From positions 1-41,553 of the forward strand of contig JADGGD010000011.1 of NCBI GenBank assembly GCA_019690095.1: 41,553 nt of DNA, in the 5' to 3' direction. The notes beneath the pieces were generated by a model, which saw only the letters and a list, made by a program, of their open reading frames with translations, was not told the DNA's origin and ran no database searches. Numbering within the stretch: position 1 is the stretch's first letter; the number at the start of each line of letters is the position of its first letter. Shown piece by piece: positions 27,241 through 34,674 of the stretch. The position numbers and the translations under genes were made by a program. The DNA is from Chloroflexota bacterium. Lineage in GTDB: Bacteria; Chloroflexota; UBA6077; FW602-bin22; CADDYW01.

Positions 27241-27268
27241 TGACGGGACGCGCCGGATGGAGTAGAAT
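27240..27268 (+). promoter_or_regulatory. Predicted promoter of tRNA-Arg
   Basis: CTGACG (27240-27245) and TAGAAT (27263-27268) with a 17-base spacer, 16 bases ahead of the tRNA. Confidence 0.55.
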
Positions 27269-27284
27269 GTTAAGCGTGTTGTGG

Positions 27285-27357
27285 GCCCCTGTAGCTCAGG
27301 CGGATAGAGCGGCGGTTTCCTAAACCGCGTGCCCCGGTTCGAGTCCGGGCAGGGGTA
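27285..27357 (+). tRNA. tRNA-Arg (anticodon CCT)
   Basis: Acceptor GCCCCTG/CAGGGGT (first pair G-T), D stem GCTC/GAGC, anticodon stem GCGGT/ACCGC around TTCCTAA (anticodon CCT, reads AGG), and T arm CCCGG-TTCGAGT-CCGGG. The discriminator is A. Only CC of CCA follows. All parts fit a standard cloverleaf. Confidence 0.95.
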
Positions 27358-27379
27358 CCGGATACACCACTCGCCGTAG

Positions 27380-27425
27380 AGAGAAGGCTGCAGCATGACC
27401 CACGGGTCATGCTGCAGCCTTCTCT
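27380..27425. terminator. 22-bp perfect inverted repeat between tRNA-Arg and the convergent GH5 gene
   Basis: Bases 27380-27401 are the exact reverse complement of 27404-27425, with only AC between. Transcribed from either side it would form a very long hairpin. The flank on the plus side is pyrimidine-rich (TCATTCC) but not a true T-tract. It sits 22 bases after the tRNA and 27 bases past the GH5 stop, as expected for a bidirectional terminator. Confidence 0.6.
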
Positions 27426-27452
27426 TCATTCCAGGGGCTCGATCGCGCTATC

Positions 27453-28859
27453 TCAAGCCACGGGAGGAACGGCCTCTCCGTGGACGACCTCGGGCGCCGC
27501 GTTCGTGAGTAGTTCGCCCTGATGCCTTTTCAGCAGATCCTGCTTCGCTCGATTGACCGTCTTCCAGTCATCCTCGAGCAGGCCACCTGTATCGGCCGAG
27601 TTCGGATTCAAGCACCAGTAGGTGTAGCTGAGATGGTGTGACCTGAGGTAGCTCACCAGTGTTTCCTGCCAGCGATCTTCCGTCTGATCGCGCCCAAGTG
27701 GTCCTCCGAACTCGCCAACCAGCACCGGGGCGATGCCATCCTGCGCGATGTAGCCCCAGTGCTGGTCCCAAAACGATGGCAGGTTATCGGGGAAGGCCGG
27801 GTCGGTGAACCAGCGCTGGTTATACACCGACGGCCCGTAGTCATGCGGACTGTAGACAATACGGTCCGGAACCCGGAGGTGCACTGGCCTTTGCCGCACT
27901 CCCATCAGCTCGCCGCCCTGCCAGGTCCAGTCCAGCGGACGACCGTCACGATCGACGATCTTCTCGATCCCCTCGACGAGAATAAGCCAGTTTGGATTGA
28001 CGTCCAGGATCGCGTTCCCACACTCCTCGGCAGCGCTGGCCCAGTCTGTCTGTGGATCCCCCGTTCCCCAGGTCGCAGGACCGGACGGCTCGTTGTGGAG
28101 GTCAGCCCCGATGACTGCGTCGTTCCCGAGATAACGACGGGCGAGCGCCTGCCATTGCGCAATCCAGGTCTCGGTCGAGAGGTGATCGGTGTACCAGAGC
28201 GGAGATTGATGGGTAGTATCCGGCCGATGCTGGTCAAGGATAATCTTCAAACCGCGCCGACCGGCTGCAACGATGATTGTATCCAGGATCTCCAGGCCAT
28301 TAAGCCCCTTCAAATCGGGATTCCTGGTGTAATCGATTCCGTTCGGCTGCCGCCCCGGGTCGAAGAGGGCACTGGAAAAGGGGAGGCGCAGGCAGTTGTA
28401 ACCCAGCTCGACGATCTGGTCGAGGAGGTCGCCGTAGTTCCGCGCCCAGAGGCCGTGCGGCGCCAGGGTATCAGTCTCCATGCCGAACCAGTTCAAGCCG
28501 GTGAGAAGCACCGCACGGCCGGACGCATCGAGGATCCGGGAACCGACCGCACGCAGGTAGTTGAGTTGACCGGTGTTCGGTTGATTGGATGAGCGAGACA
28601 GCGTTACCGTGGTGCTGACCGCATGGTCAGGAGACGGTCGCACTGCCCCTGCCGAGGGTGCGTGATCGCCAGCGGGCAGGTGCGCGGACGGCCCAGGAGG
28701 CCAGAGCTGTCCGCTTTGCGACGCAGCAGTGGGTTTCTGCTGGCCTGTGCGCTCTCCGGCTGTCGTTGCCGACGGATGTACCAGCTGACACGCTGTGACC
28801 ATGGAGGATATAGCAGATGCTAGTGCGCCAGCCCTGCCCAGCAAGCAACGACGAGTCAT
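27453..28859 (-). CDS. Exported glycoside hydrolase family 5 (endoglucanase-like)
   Basis: 468 residues from the ATG at 28857-28859. The N-terminus MTRRCLLGRAGALASAISSM ends in a VTAC lipobox, so it is exported (twin Arg, possible Tat) and may be a lipoprotein. A ~60-residue Thr/Ser/Pro-rich linker leads to the GH5 barrel: LLTGLNWFG, YNCLRLPFS, the acid/base E257 in LHNEP, the HDYG block, and nucleophile E383 in VGEFGG. It probably cuts beta-1,4 glucans outside the cell. Upstream starts at 28940 or 28901 would bury the export signal. Confidence 0.88.
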   Translation of the reverse strand: MTRRCLLGRAGALASAISSMVTACQLVHPSATTAGERTGQQKPTAASQSGQLWPPGPSAHLPAGDHAPSAGAVRPSPDHAVSTTVTLSRSSNQPNTGQLNYLRAVGSRILDASGRAVLLTGLNWFGMETDTLAPHGLWARNYGDLLDQIVELGYNCLRLPFSSALFDPGRQPNGIDYTRNPDLKGLNGLEILDTIIVAAGRRGLKIILDQHRPDTTHQSPLWYTDHLSTETWIAQWQALARRYLGNDAVIGADLHNEPSGPATWGTGDPQTDWASAAEECGNAILDVNPNWLILVEGIEKIVDRDGRPLDWTWQGGELMGVRQRPVHLRVPDRIVYSPHDYGPSVYNQRWFTDPAFPDNLPSFWDQHWGYIAQDGIAPVLVGEFGGPLGRDQTEDRWQETLVSYLRSHHLSYTYWCLNPNSADTGGLLEDDWKTVNRAKQDLLKRHQGELLTNAAPEVVHGEAVPPVA

Positions 28860-29350
28860 CCGGCCTTCTTTCCCCACCCTCACTTCCTCGTTCACCTCCA
28901 TCCGGTCGTGACGGTCACAGCCTACTACAGACCGGGACACGCTGTCGCTGGCCGGCCGTTCCCTTACGCCGGGGCAGGCAGATCTCCGCTCGCAGACCTG
29001 CCAGATCTGACGCCCGTCGAGGAGACCGGAACGACGTCAAGAGCAGGTAGCAGGTAGCAGGCAGCCGGGACCGGGCAGAGGTCGGTCAGCCTATCGTGAG
29101 ACCATCACTGCAATGCGGAGGTGCCGATGAAAGGGAACCGCTGCGTCCATACCAGCCCGCGACCGCTGGATAGACCGGACAGCGCACATCCCCTGCCCGT
29201 CCGGCAGGCCCGAGACGGAGCGGCTTGAGATGATGGAGAAAGGCTATTCCCGGCCGGTGGAGGCTCAGGAGAAACAGGGCCAGGAAGACCGCGGCAGGAA
29301 CACGGTCAGTTCGTCAACCATGGTCATGGCCGCAGCAGGCCTGAACGAAC
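28860..29350. other. Long intergenic region, no gene seen
   Basis: About 490 bases between the GH5 start and the end of the BON gene. No open frame has a ribosome site and plausible sequence on either strand. A short triple of AGCAGGT-like units (29042-29062) is the only repeat noticed. The stretch near 28870-28900 carries the GH5 leader. Confidence 0.6.
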
Positions 29351-29391
29351 ACCGGGGAGAGGGAACCAGCGCGAGCTCCCCGCTCCCCGGT
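29351..29391 (-). terminator. Stem-loop downstream of the BON gene
   Basis: ACCGGGGAG (29351-29359) pairs with CTCCCCGGT (29383-29391) across 23 bases. It lies 26 bases past the stop of the minus-strand BON gene. The T-content after the stem is low, so termination is tentative. Confidence 0.35.
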
Positions 29392-29416
29392 TAGCAGAGA
29401 GACAGGCGTTGAGGCG

Positions 29417-30079
29417 CTAGCTCACGGTGAGCTCGTTGACGACCCCTTTGACGCCGGGCACGCTCCAGGCATCATCCGAGGCCTGGTCGATCTGATAGTA
29501 GGTCGGCACACTGCCCCGCAGATGGACAATGCCGTTTACGACGCTGACGCGAATGCGCGCAGCGTTGATATCCGGATCCTGATCGAGCACGCGGCGGACA
29601 TCCGCCTCGATCTCCGCATCCGTCCGGGCAGTTGGTGGAACGACCGCAATATCATTGATCACATCCACGACGCCCGGGGCAGCCCAGGCATCGTCGGAGG
29701 CTGCGCTCTTCTGACTGTAGCTCGGCACTGTCCCGCTCAGGGTCACGACCCCCCCACTCACCACCACACTGATGTCCGCCGGGTTGCTGATCCGGACGTC
29801 CCGATCCAGATTGCGCCGAACAGTATCCCGGATTTCTGCATCGGTCCAGACCCGGGGCAGGCGGACGGTGAGGTTGTTGACCACGTCCACCACCCCCTTG
29901 ATGCGGCGGGCATCCTCGGCGGCAGTGATCTTCTGGGAGTAGGTGGGGACGGCACCGCTGAGGTACACAACGCCGTTGGTGACGGTTACCGTGATGTCAC
30001 TGGAATCGATCCGCACGTCGTGGGAGATCTCATCCCAGACGTTCTGCCGAATTCCCTCGTCGGTGAAAGTCACGGCCAT
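29417..30079 (-). CDS. Triple BON-domain protein
   Basis: 220 residues made of three BON domains (about 5-73, 78-148 and 152-220). Each shows the same pattern: a charged helix, DVRI/DPDI, a V-V-N/S-G-x-V-x-L-x-G-x-V strand pair, YSQK or YYQI, and a closing GVxxVxN(D/E)(L/I) strand. BON domains often contact membranes or other envelope parts. Unlike OsmY and Kbp-type proteins, no signal peptide or LysM is present, so this copy seems cytoplasmic. AGGAGAGCC precedes the ATG. It has no obvious operon partners. Confidence 0.88.
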   Translation of the reverse strand: MAVTFTDEGIRQNVWDEISHDVRIDSSDITVTVTNGVVYLSGAVPTYSQKITAAEDARRIKGVVDVVNNLTVRLPRVWTDAEIRDTVRRNLDRDVRISNPADISVVVSGGVVTLSGTVPSYSQKSAASDDAWAAPGVVDVINDIAVVPPTARTDAEIEADVRRVLDQDPDINAARIRVSVVNGIVHLRGSVPTYYQIDQASDDAWSVPGVKGVVNELTVS

Positions 30080-30251
30080 GGGCTCTCCTCTCGGCCGGCT
30101 CTCTTACATCCAATCAATCCATGCGCCGGTCCGTCTTGCGGGCGCCTCGCAAAAACGGGACCAGTCATCTGACACCGGCCAGCAGGAGACCACGCGCCCC
30201 TCTCTCGGCTTGATGTGCAGCTCGTCGCACTCCCAGCCCACCCGGCACCGA

Positions 30252-31466
30252 TCACGTCATCAAGACCTGATCCACCCACTGCACCGACTGCTCATACACG
30301 TCGGCGACGATCCCTGGATCAAGAGCGAGGGTTGCCGTCAGATCGCCCACGGTGTCCCACGCCCCCTGCTCATAGGCCAGAACCAGCCGATACGGTGCCG
30401 CCAGTGGACCGGTCTGCTCCAGCAAGGCCAGGCATACGTCTTCTGAGACAGCAACCTCACGCAGAACCTCTTCCATAGGCCGCCCGATCAGCGCATCCAG
30501 AACCGACAACAACCCGAGCAGGAAGAGCTCCGCTCCCCGGGGCTCCAGCGCCAGATGCGGTGCTAGTCGCTCGCAGAACATCGCCCGAAGGAGCGAGACA
30601 CTGAGGAGCTCGACCGGACGGTCTCGTGCAATGCCGCTCAAGATCACCAGCGAAGCCCACTGACGGAGCCCGCGTGAACCGAGCAGGGTCATGGCATGGC
30701 GCAGGGAACTGACCTGCCGGGAGAGGCCGAACCAGGCCGAGTTGATGTAGCGCAGGAGCTTAACCGACAGCGCGATATCCTGCTTCATCAAGAACTCAAT
30801 GCGGTCGAAATCGATCTCGGGCTGAGCGATCTCTCGAAGCAGGCGCAGGCAGTTCAGCTTGTACCCCGGCACATCCTCCCGGCTCACGATCTCAGGTCGA
30901 CAGAAGAAGTACCCCTGGAAGAGCTCGTATCCCAGAGCAATCCCTTCCCGGAAATCGGCACCGGTCTCGACTTTCTCGGCGAGGAGCTTGATGCCGCGCG
31001 GACGCAGGCGCCGGGCAAGCTCCTGGCGGACGTCGTGCGGCGTCGCGATAAAGTCAACCTTGACGATATCGGCCAGCTCGATCAGTCTTTCGTACCCGGG
31101 GCGGTGGATGAAATCATCGAGGGCCAGCATGTACCCACCGCGCTTCAGCGCCCGGCACGCCCAGACCACTTCTTCATCCGGCTCCACCGTCTCGAGAACC
31201 TCGATGACCACCCGATTGGGGGGCAGAAGCATCGCCGTCTGCTGGACCAGGAGCTGGCGGGTGAAGTTGATGAATGCACGGCGCGTCCGGGTAAGCTCGT
31301 CGAAGCCGAAGACATGAAGGGCATGGCTCATAACGCTCCGCGTGGCAAGGTCACCATCGGGCACAGAGGCAACTTCCCGCTCGTCCTGGCGAAACAGGAG
31401 CTCATAAGCGAGAACTCTCTGCCTTTGATCGAAAATTGGCTGACGCGCGACGAAGACCTTCATCAC
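30252..31466 (-). CDS. EAL-HDOD (YuxH-type) signalling protein
   Basis: 404 residues. The N-terminal ~200 form an EAL-like domain with FVARQPIFDQRQRVLAYELLFR (EAL reads ELL), VVIEVLE, LALDDF, IVKVDF, LLAEKVET and FQGYFFCRPE. The C-terminal part is an HDOD domain (about 205-395) with ISVKLLRYINSA-like motif (ALSVKLLRYINSAWFG), then the SSLRHAMTLLG block. Several EAL residues for c-di-GMP hydrolysis differ, so an active phosphodiesterase is doubtful. Relatives regulate motility or other c-di-GMP outputs. The ATG at 31466 or the next codon could start it. Confidence 0.88.
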   Translation of the reverse strand: MMKVFVARQPIFDQRQRVLAYELLFRQDEREVASVPDGDLATRSVMSHALHVFGFDELTRTRRAFINFTRQLLVQQTAMLLPPNRVVIEVLETVEPDEEVVWACRALKRGGYMLALDDFIHRPGYERLIELADIVKVDFIATPHDVRQELARRLRPRGIKLLAEKVETGADFREGIALGYELFQGYFFCRPEIVSREDVPGYKLNCLRLLREIAQPEIDFDRIEFLMKQDIALSVKLLRYINSAWFGLSRQVSSLRHAMTLLGSRGLRQWASLVILSGIARDRPVELLSVSLLRAMFCERLAPHLALEPRGAELFLLGLLSVLDALIGRPMEEVLREVAVSEDVCLALLEQTGPLAAPYRLVLAYEQGAWDTVGDLTATLALDPGIVADVYEQSVQWVDQVLMT

Positions 31467-31683
31467 GCCACATGCCTGAGTAAGCCAGGGGGTCCGTGCC
31501 GCAGTACGCCTGGCCTTCCCATATTCCTCTCCGAGTGTACGTCAAATTTCATTCAAGTGCACGGGTGAATCAGGGTCCCCCGAAATTCTCTACCGGTGGG
31601 TGCAATGATGCCTGATCAAGGTATGCCCGGTCCCTGACGATCGCTTTTGTCGTCACCGACAGAGCAGAGAGAAGAGCAGAAAG
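31467..31683. other. Intergenic stretch upstream of the EAL-HDOD gene
   Basis: No gene is supported. A minus-strand reading from 31570 to 31803 crosses the hairpin below and looks like chance. The region includes the expected promoter of the EAL-HDOD gene, but no confident hexamers were seen. Confidence 0.55.
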
Positions 31684-31726
31684 AATGGGATCGCGGGCGA
31701 TATTCTCTCCATCCCGCGATCCCATT
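31684..31726 (-). terminator. Intrinsic terminator of the 31837 gene
   Basis: A 14-base perfect stem (31684-31697 with 31713-31726) and a 15-base loop. On the minus strand the stem is followed by TCTTTCTGCTCTTC, a T-rich tail, so this fits a Rho-independent terminator for the gene ending at 31837. Confidence 0.7.
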
Positions 31727-31836
31727 GGTTGAGGAGTGAGGACAACGCCGTCGGTCCCTCTAGCCGGGACTGGCAGATATCGAACAGCGGCCATACCGTG
31801 CATAGACGGCGAGGTGCCCGCTATCTATGCACAGTC

Positions 31837-32394
31837 TTAGACAATCGTCACGAACTCATCCTGGCCGCCGGTGGCGATCACAAATGTGCCGGCGCGTCGA
31901 ACGCCGCCGAGCATCGTCGTGGTGAAACCGGCGAAATTGCCCGAGGCCCTGGTCACGATTGTGCCGAGGTCTTCGCGGCCGTGGTCGTTGAGCCGCACGA
32001 AAGCCACGTTATACGTGGTATTTGCCCGCGCCCCCGCCAGGTGCACCCAGACCCGGGAAGACTGACCATTGGATGCTGGAAAGACGCGCACTTCTCCCGA
32101 CCGGAGTGAATCACTCCCTGGGTTCACGGCCGAGAAATCCCCTACCTGTACATCTGCCACGCGTACCAGTCTCAGCCCACGAAATGGAGGGCCGAAACGG
32201 ACCGGACCGTTCGGGGCATTGCGGTGATCATCGTCGTGCTTGCCTGGATGAGCTAGCGCGGAATCCACGCCGGTCGCGATGACGGCCGCGGGCAGTGCGG
32301 CGGCGATCTGTACACCACGCGCGAGGAGCCGCCGCCGCGTTGCGGCACTGCCCGAGTGATTCTCAGGCTGATCGTCAGGGGAAAACCGTTCCAT
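31837..32394 (-). CDS. Small Tat-exported protein of unknown function
   Basis: 185 residues. A twin-arginine signal (ATRRRLLARG at about residue 18) and a hydrophobic stretch (VQIAAALPAAVIATG) end in ALAHPG, so it is exported, probably folded. The mature part is short and beta-rich, with RLVRVADVQVGDFS and VWVHLAGARANTTYNVAFVRLNDHG. This resembles small extracellular beta domains that follow a Thr-Tyr-x-Val pattern. No catalytic motif is visible. The reader should treat it as hypothetical. It has its own terminator downstream. Confidence 0.7.
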   Translation of the reverse strand: MERFSPDDQPENHSGSAATRRRLLARGVQIAAALPAAVIATGVDSALAHPGKHDDDHRNAPNGPVRFGPPFRGLRLVRVADVQVGDFSAVNPGSDSLRSGEVRVFPASNGQSSRVWVHLAGARANTTYNVAFVRLNDHGREDLGTIVTRASGNFAGFTTTMLGGVRRAGTFVIATGGQDEFVTIV

Positions 32395-32682
32395 GGCTCT
32401 TCATCCTCCCGTACGCTCCCGGTCCACACACCGAACCCGTGCTAATGGCCGGGGTGGCCGTGGGTACTCAACCTTCAGACCAGCAGAGACGCTTCGTCAG
32501 GCTTAACGAGATCTACCCACCCACGTTACAGAGGGTCCACCAGGCGGGAGGATCAACCGGGAATCGCGCGGGAGAACCAACAGCGGAGCTTGCAGGGCAA
32601 CACGGCAGACAAGATACAGCGGGAGGGCAGCGCGGGATCTCCGGGAGGCGTCTTCTCCGGTTCGCGCTGCCCCCAGTGCAGG
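32395..32682. other. Intergenic region, no gene seen
   Basis: About 290 bases between two minus-strand genes. The open frame at 32295-32720 on the plus strand lacks a start signal and is antisense to two genes, so it is not accepted. The bases near 32400 should carry the promoter of the Tat protein gene. Confidence 0.55.
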
Positions 32683-32700
32683 CCCGCCGGGACCGGCGGG
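32683..32700 (-). terminator. Compact stem-loop after sodA
   Basis: CCCGCCGG (32683-32690), GA, CCGGCGGG (32693-32700): an eight-base perfect stem with a two-base centre, seven bases past the sodA stop. No T-tract follows, so termination is tentative. Confidence 0.45.
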
Positions 32701-32707
32701 GAATCCA

Positions 32708-33343
32708 TCAGACGATGTAGAGGAACTCGCCCTTGAGAGCGGCCTCGTACCGTCGGGCGACATTAGCCCAGTTAACGACGTTCCACCAGTTCCGGATATA
32801 GTCGGCGCGCACGTTATAGTACTTGAGATAGTAAGCGTGCTCCCAGACATCAAGGCCGAAGAAGGGTATGCGGCCGGACATCAGGGGGTTATCCTGGTTC
32901 GGGGTACTCTCGAGTGTGATCGCCCCTGATGGATCGACGGTCAGCCAGGCCCAACCGCTTCCAAAAATGCCAGCGGCCGTGGACGAGAACTGGGTCTTGA
33001 ACTGATCAAAGCTCGAAAAGGTGCGATTGATCGCGTCAGCAAGCGGCCCGGTCGGCTGACCACCCGCGTTTGGCCCCATGATGTCAAAGAACAGGTTGTG
33101 ATTGGCCGCTCCACCGCCCTGGTTGCGGACCGCAGTGCGAATGTCTTCGGGGATCGTGTTGATATTCCGCAGAAGGTCCGCGATGCTCATCCGGAAGAGC
33201 TCCGGGTGCTTCTCGACCGCCGTGTTCAGATTATTGACATAACCAGCATAGTGGCGGTCGTGGTGGAGATGCATCGTCAGCTCATCGATGTTGGGCTCGA
33301 GCGCGTTGTACGCATACGGAAGAGGCGCGACCTCGTAAGGCAT
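32708..33343 (-). CDS. Superoxide dismutase (Mn-type)
   Basis: 211 residues from the ATG at 33341-33343, which has a GGAGGG site upstream. The longer reading to 33628 has no family match. The metal ligands H27 (LHHDRH), H82 (ANHNLFF), D165 and H169 (LDVWEHAYY) are all present. GGGAANH and the Q150 of NQDNP agree with Mn-type rather than Fe-type enzymes, though cambialistic use cannot be excluded. It converts superoxide to peroxide and oxygen. No signal peptide. It stands alone, facing away from pyrE. Confidence 0.93.
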   Translation of the reverse strand: MPYEVAPLPYAYNALEPNIDELTMHLHHDRHYAGYVNNLNTAVEKHPELFRMSIADLLRNINTIPEDIRTAVRNQGGGAANHNLFFDIMGPNAGGQPTGPLADAINRTFSSFDQFKTQFSSTAAGIFGSGWAWLTVDPSGAITLESTPNQDNPLMSGRIPFFGLDVWEHAYYLKYYNVRADYIRNWWNVVNWANVARRYEAALKGEFLYIV

Positions 33344-33586
33344 CGAAGAACCCTCCACACGTGAGATCACCCGTACATGCCCACGGCGGTGAGCCATTCC
33401 CCTCACGGCAGTGCCGCTGGCGGCCAAACCGCCACTGCCGTCCGAGCGTGGAATGATCATCGGCGCGAGGCGTGTGCCGGATCCACCCCGGATTGTACGT
33501 ACGACCCCGATCACTCCGCAAGGTTTTCCCCGGGCGGTCGGCAGGCGGAATGCGAAGACCTTAAGGACTGTGCTTCGACCACCCAT
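33344..33586. other. Divergent region between sodA and pyrE
   Basis: About 240 bases that should hold the sodA promoter. I found no confident minus-strand hexamers and no ORF with a ribosome site. Confidence 0.5.
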
Positions 33587-33613
33587 TTGACGATGGAAGC
33601 CGTAGTGTGATAG
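33587..33613 (+). promoter_or_regulatory. Tentative pyrE promoter
   Basis: TTGACG (33587-33592) and a weak TGATAG (33608-33613) with a 15-base spacer. The transcript would have a leader of about 55-60 bases containing the tandem repeat at 33647-33674. Confidence 0.35.
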
Positions 33614-33646
33614 AGAAGATGGGCACACGGCACCATCTTACCCTTA

Positions 33647-33674
33647 TCTGAGCACGGATTTCTGAGCACGGATT
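33647..33674 (+). repeat. Tandem 14-bp direct repeat in the pyrE leader
   Basis: TCTGAGCACGGATT occurs twice in a row with no mismatch and ends two bases before the pyrE GTG. It occupies the place where a ribosome site would be expected. Confidence 0.85.
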
Positions 33675-33676
33675 AC

Positions 33677-34273
33677 GTGGCTACCGTCAGAGACGCGCTG
33701 CTTGATGAGATCAAGCACCACGCTATCAATTTTGGCCGCTTCACCCTATCATCCGGCCGGACAAGCTGGTATTACCTCGACTGCCGGAAGGTCACCCTAT
33801 CCGCGCGGGGCGCCTACCTTGTGGCGAACGCCTTTCTGGATCTGCTCGATGCACGACCAGTCCAGGCAGTGGGGGGCATGACCGTTGCCGCAGATCCGAT
33901 CGCTACAGCGATCGTGCTGGAAAGCTGGCACCGACAGCGCCCTCTGAAGGCGTTCATCGTTCGGAAGGAATCCAAACCCCATGGGCTTCAGCGCCAGGTC
34001 GAAGGCCCGATCGCGCCAGGCGATCGGGCCGTTATTGTGGATGATGTCCTGACTACAGGGGGATCTATTCTTCAGGCGATCGAGGCAGTCGAGGCGATCG
34101 GCGTCGTGGTCGATCAGGTCATGGTCATCCTTGATCGGCTTGAGGGTGGTCGCGAGCGGATCCAAGAACGCGGCTATCCGGTGACCTCGCTCTTCACGCT
34201 GGATGATCTGCGGGATTATCTGGCCGCATATCAGCAGTCATCGGCGGATGACCCTTCCCAGATCGGTTCCTAG
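33677..34273 (+). CDS. pyrE: Orotate phosphoribosyltransferase
   Basis: 198 residues. PyrE adds orotate to PRPP to make OMP in pyrimidine synthesis. The PRPP loop VIVDDVLTTGGS, the FVRKESKPHG-like IVRKESKPHGLQRQVEG flexible loop and the N-terminal FTLSSGRTSWYYLDCRKV identify it clearly. The GTG at 33677 is in the family's usual place, but no Shine-Dalgarno is seen, and a perfect tandem repeat lies upstream. The stop TAG shares its CTAG with the stop of the convergent small ORF. No other pyr genes are adjacent. Confidence 0.94.
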   Translation: MATVRDALLDEIKHHAINFGRFTLSSGRTSWYYLDCRKVTLSARGAYLVANAFLDLLDARPVQAVGGMTVAADPIATAIVLESWHRQRPLKAFIVRKESKPHGLQRQVEGPIAPGDRAVIVDDVLTTGGSILQAIEAVEAIGVVVDQVMVILDRLEGGRERIQERGYPVTSLFTLDDLRDYLAAYQQSSADDPSQIGS

Positions 34274-34524
34274 ATCGGTGGGACGATCGAGTAGGCATCT
34301 TTCCGCACGATGTGCCGCAGGATAGCGAGCACCGTTTCGCGCTCGATATCGCTGAGATGCCGGCCAGTCTCACGCTCGTAGCGTGCGACGACTCGATCGA
34401 AGAGGAGCAGGGTAACCGCGGCCGCACGCGGCGTCACCCCCATCAGTGCGCGGTCGATCTCCGCCGCCAGTTCGGCGAAGTCCTGGCAGGCCGCAGCGTC
34501 ATCCATCATATCGTGCTGAGGCAT
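34270..34524 (-). CDS. Small helical protein of unknown function (84 aa)
   Basis: The ATG at 34522-34524 has AAGGAG nine bases upstream. The protein (MPQHDMMDDAAACQDF...) looks all-helical, with an acidic N-terminus and a later ARYERETGRHLSDIERETVLAIL segment. I do not recognise it. A longer reading from 34674 runs into the end of pheA. It lies 150 bases downstream of pheA on the same strand. Its stop is interleaved with that of pyrE in a CTAG. Confidence 0.6.
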   Translation of the reverse strand: MPQHDMMDDAAACQDFAELAAEIDRALMGVTPRAAAVTLLLFDRVVARYERETGRHLSDIERETVLAILRHIVRKDAYSIVPPI

Positions 34525-34674
34525 CCGTACTAACTCCTTGTGTATTTCCCCATCCAGCCCGGTCCTTCCCCGGACGCACCACCCGTGCCAGCAGTTCGCG
34601 AGCATGGACAGCCTTTGCTCTCCTTGTGGAGCGCTCGGGAGGTCCGCCGCGAGCAACCGCCCGACCCCAGACAC

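Noticed and set aside
29042-29062. Short AGCAGGT repeat considered as a CRISPR remnant
   Set aside because: Units are seven bases and adjacent, with no spacers and no cas genes in the window.
31570-31803. A 77-codon minus-strand frame
   Set aside because: It crosses the strong terminator hairpin at 31684-31726 and has no ribosome site.
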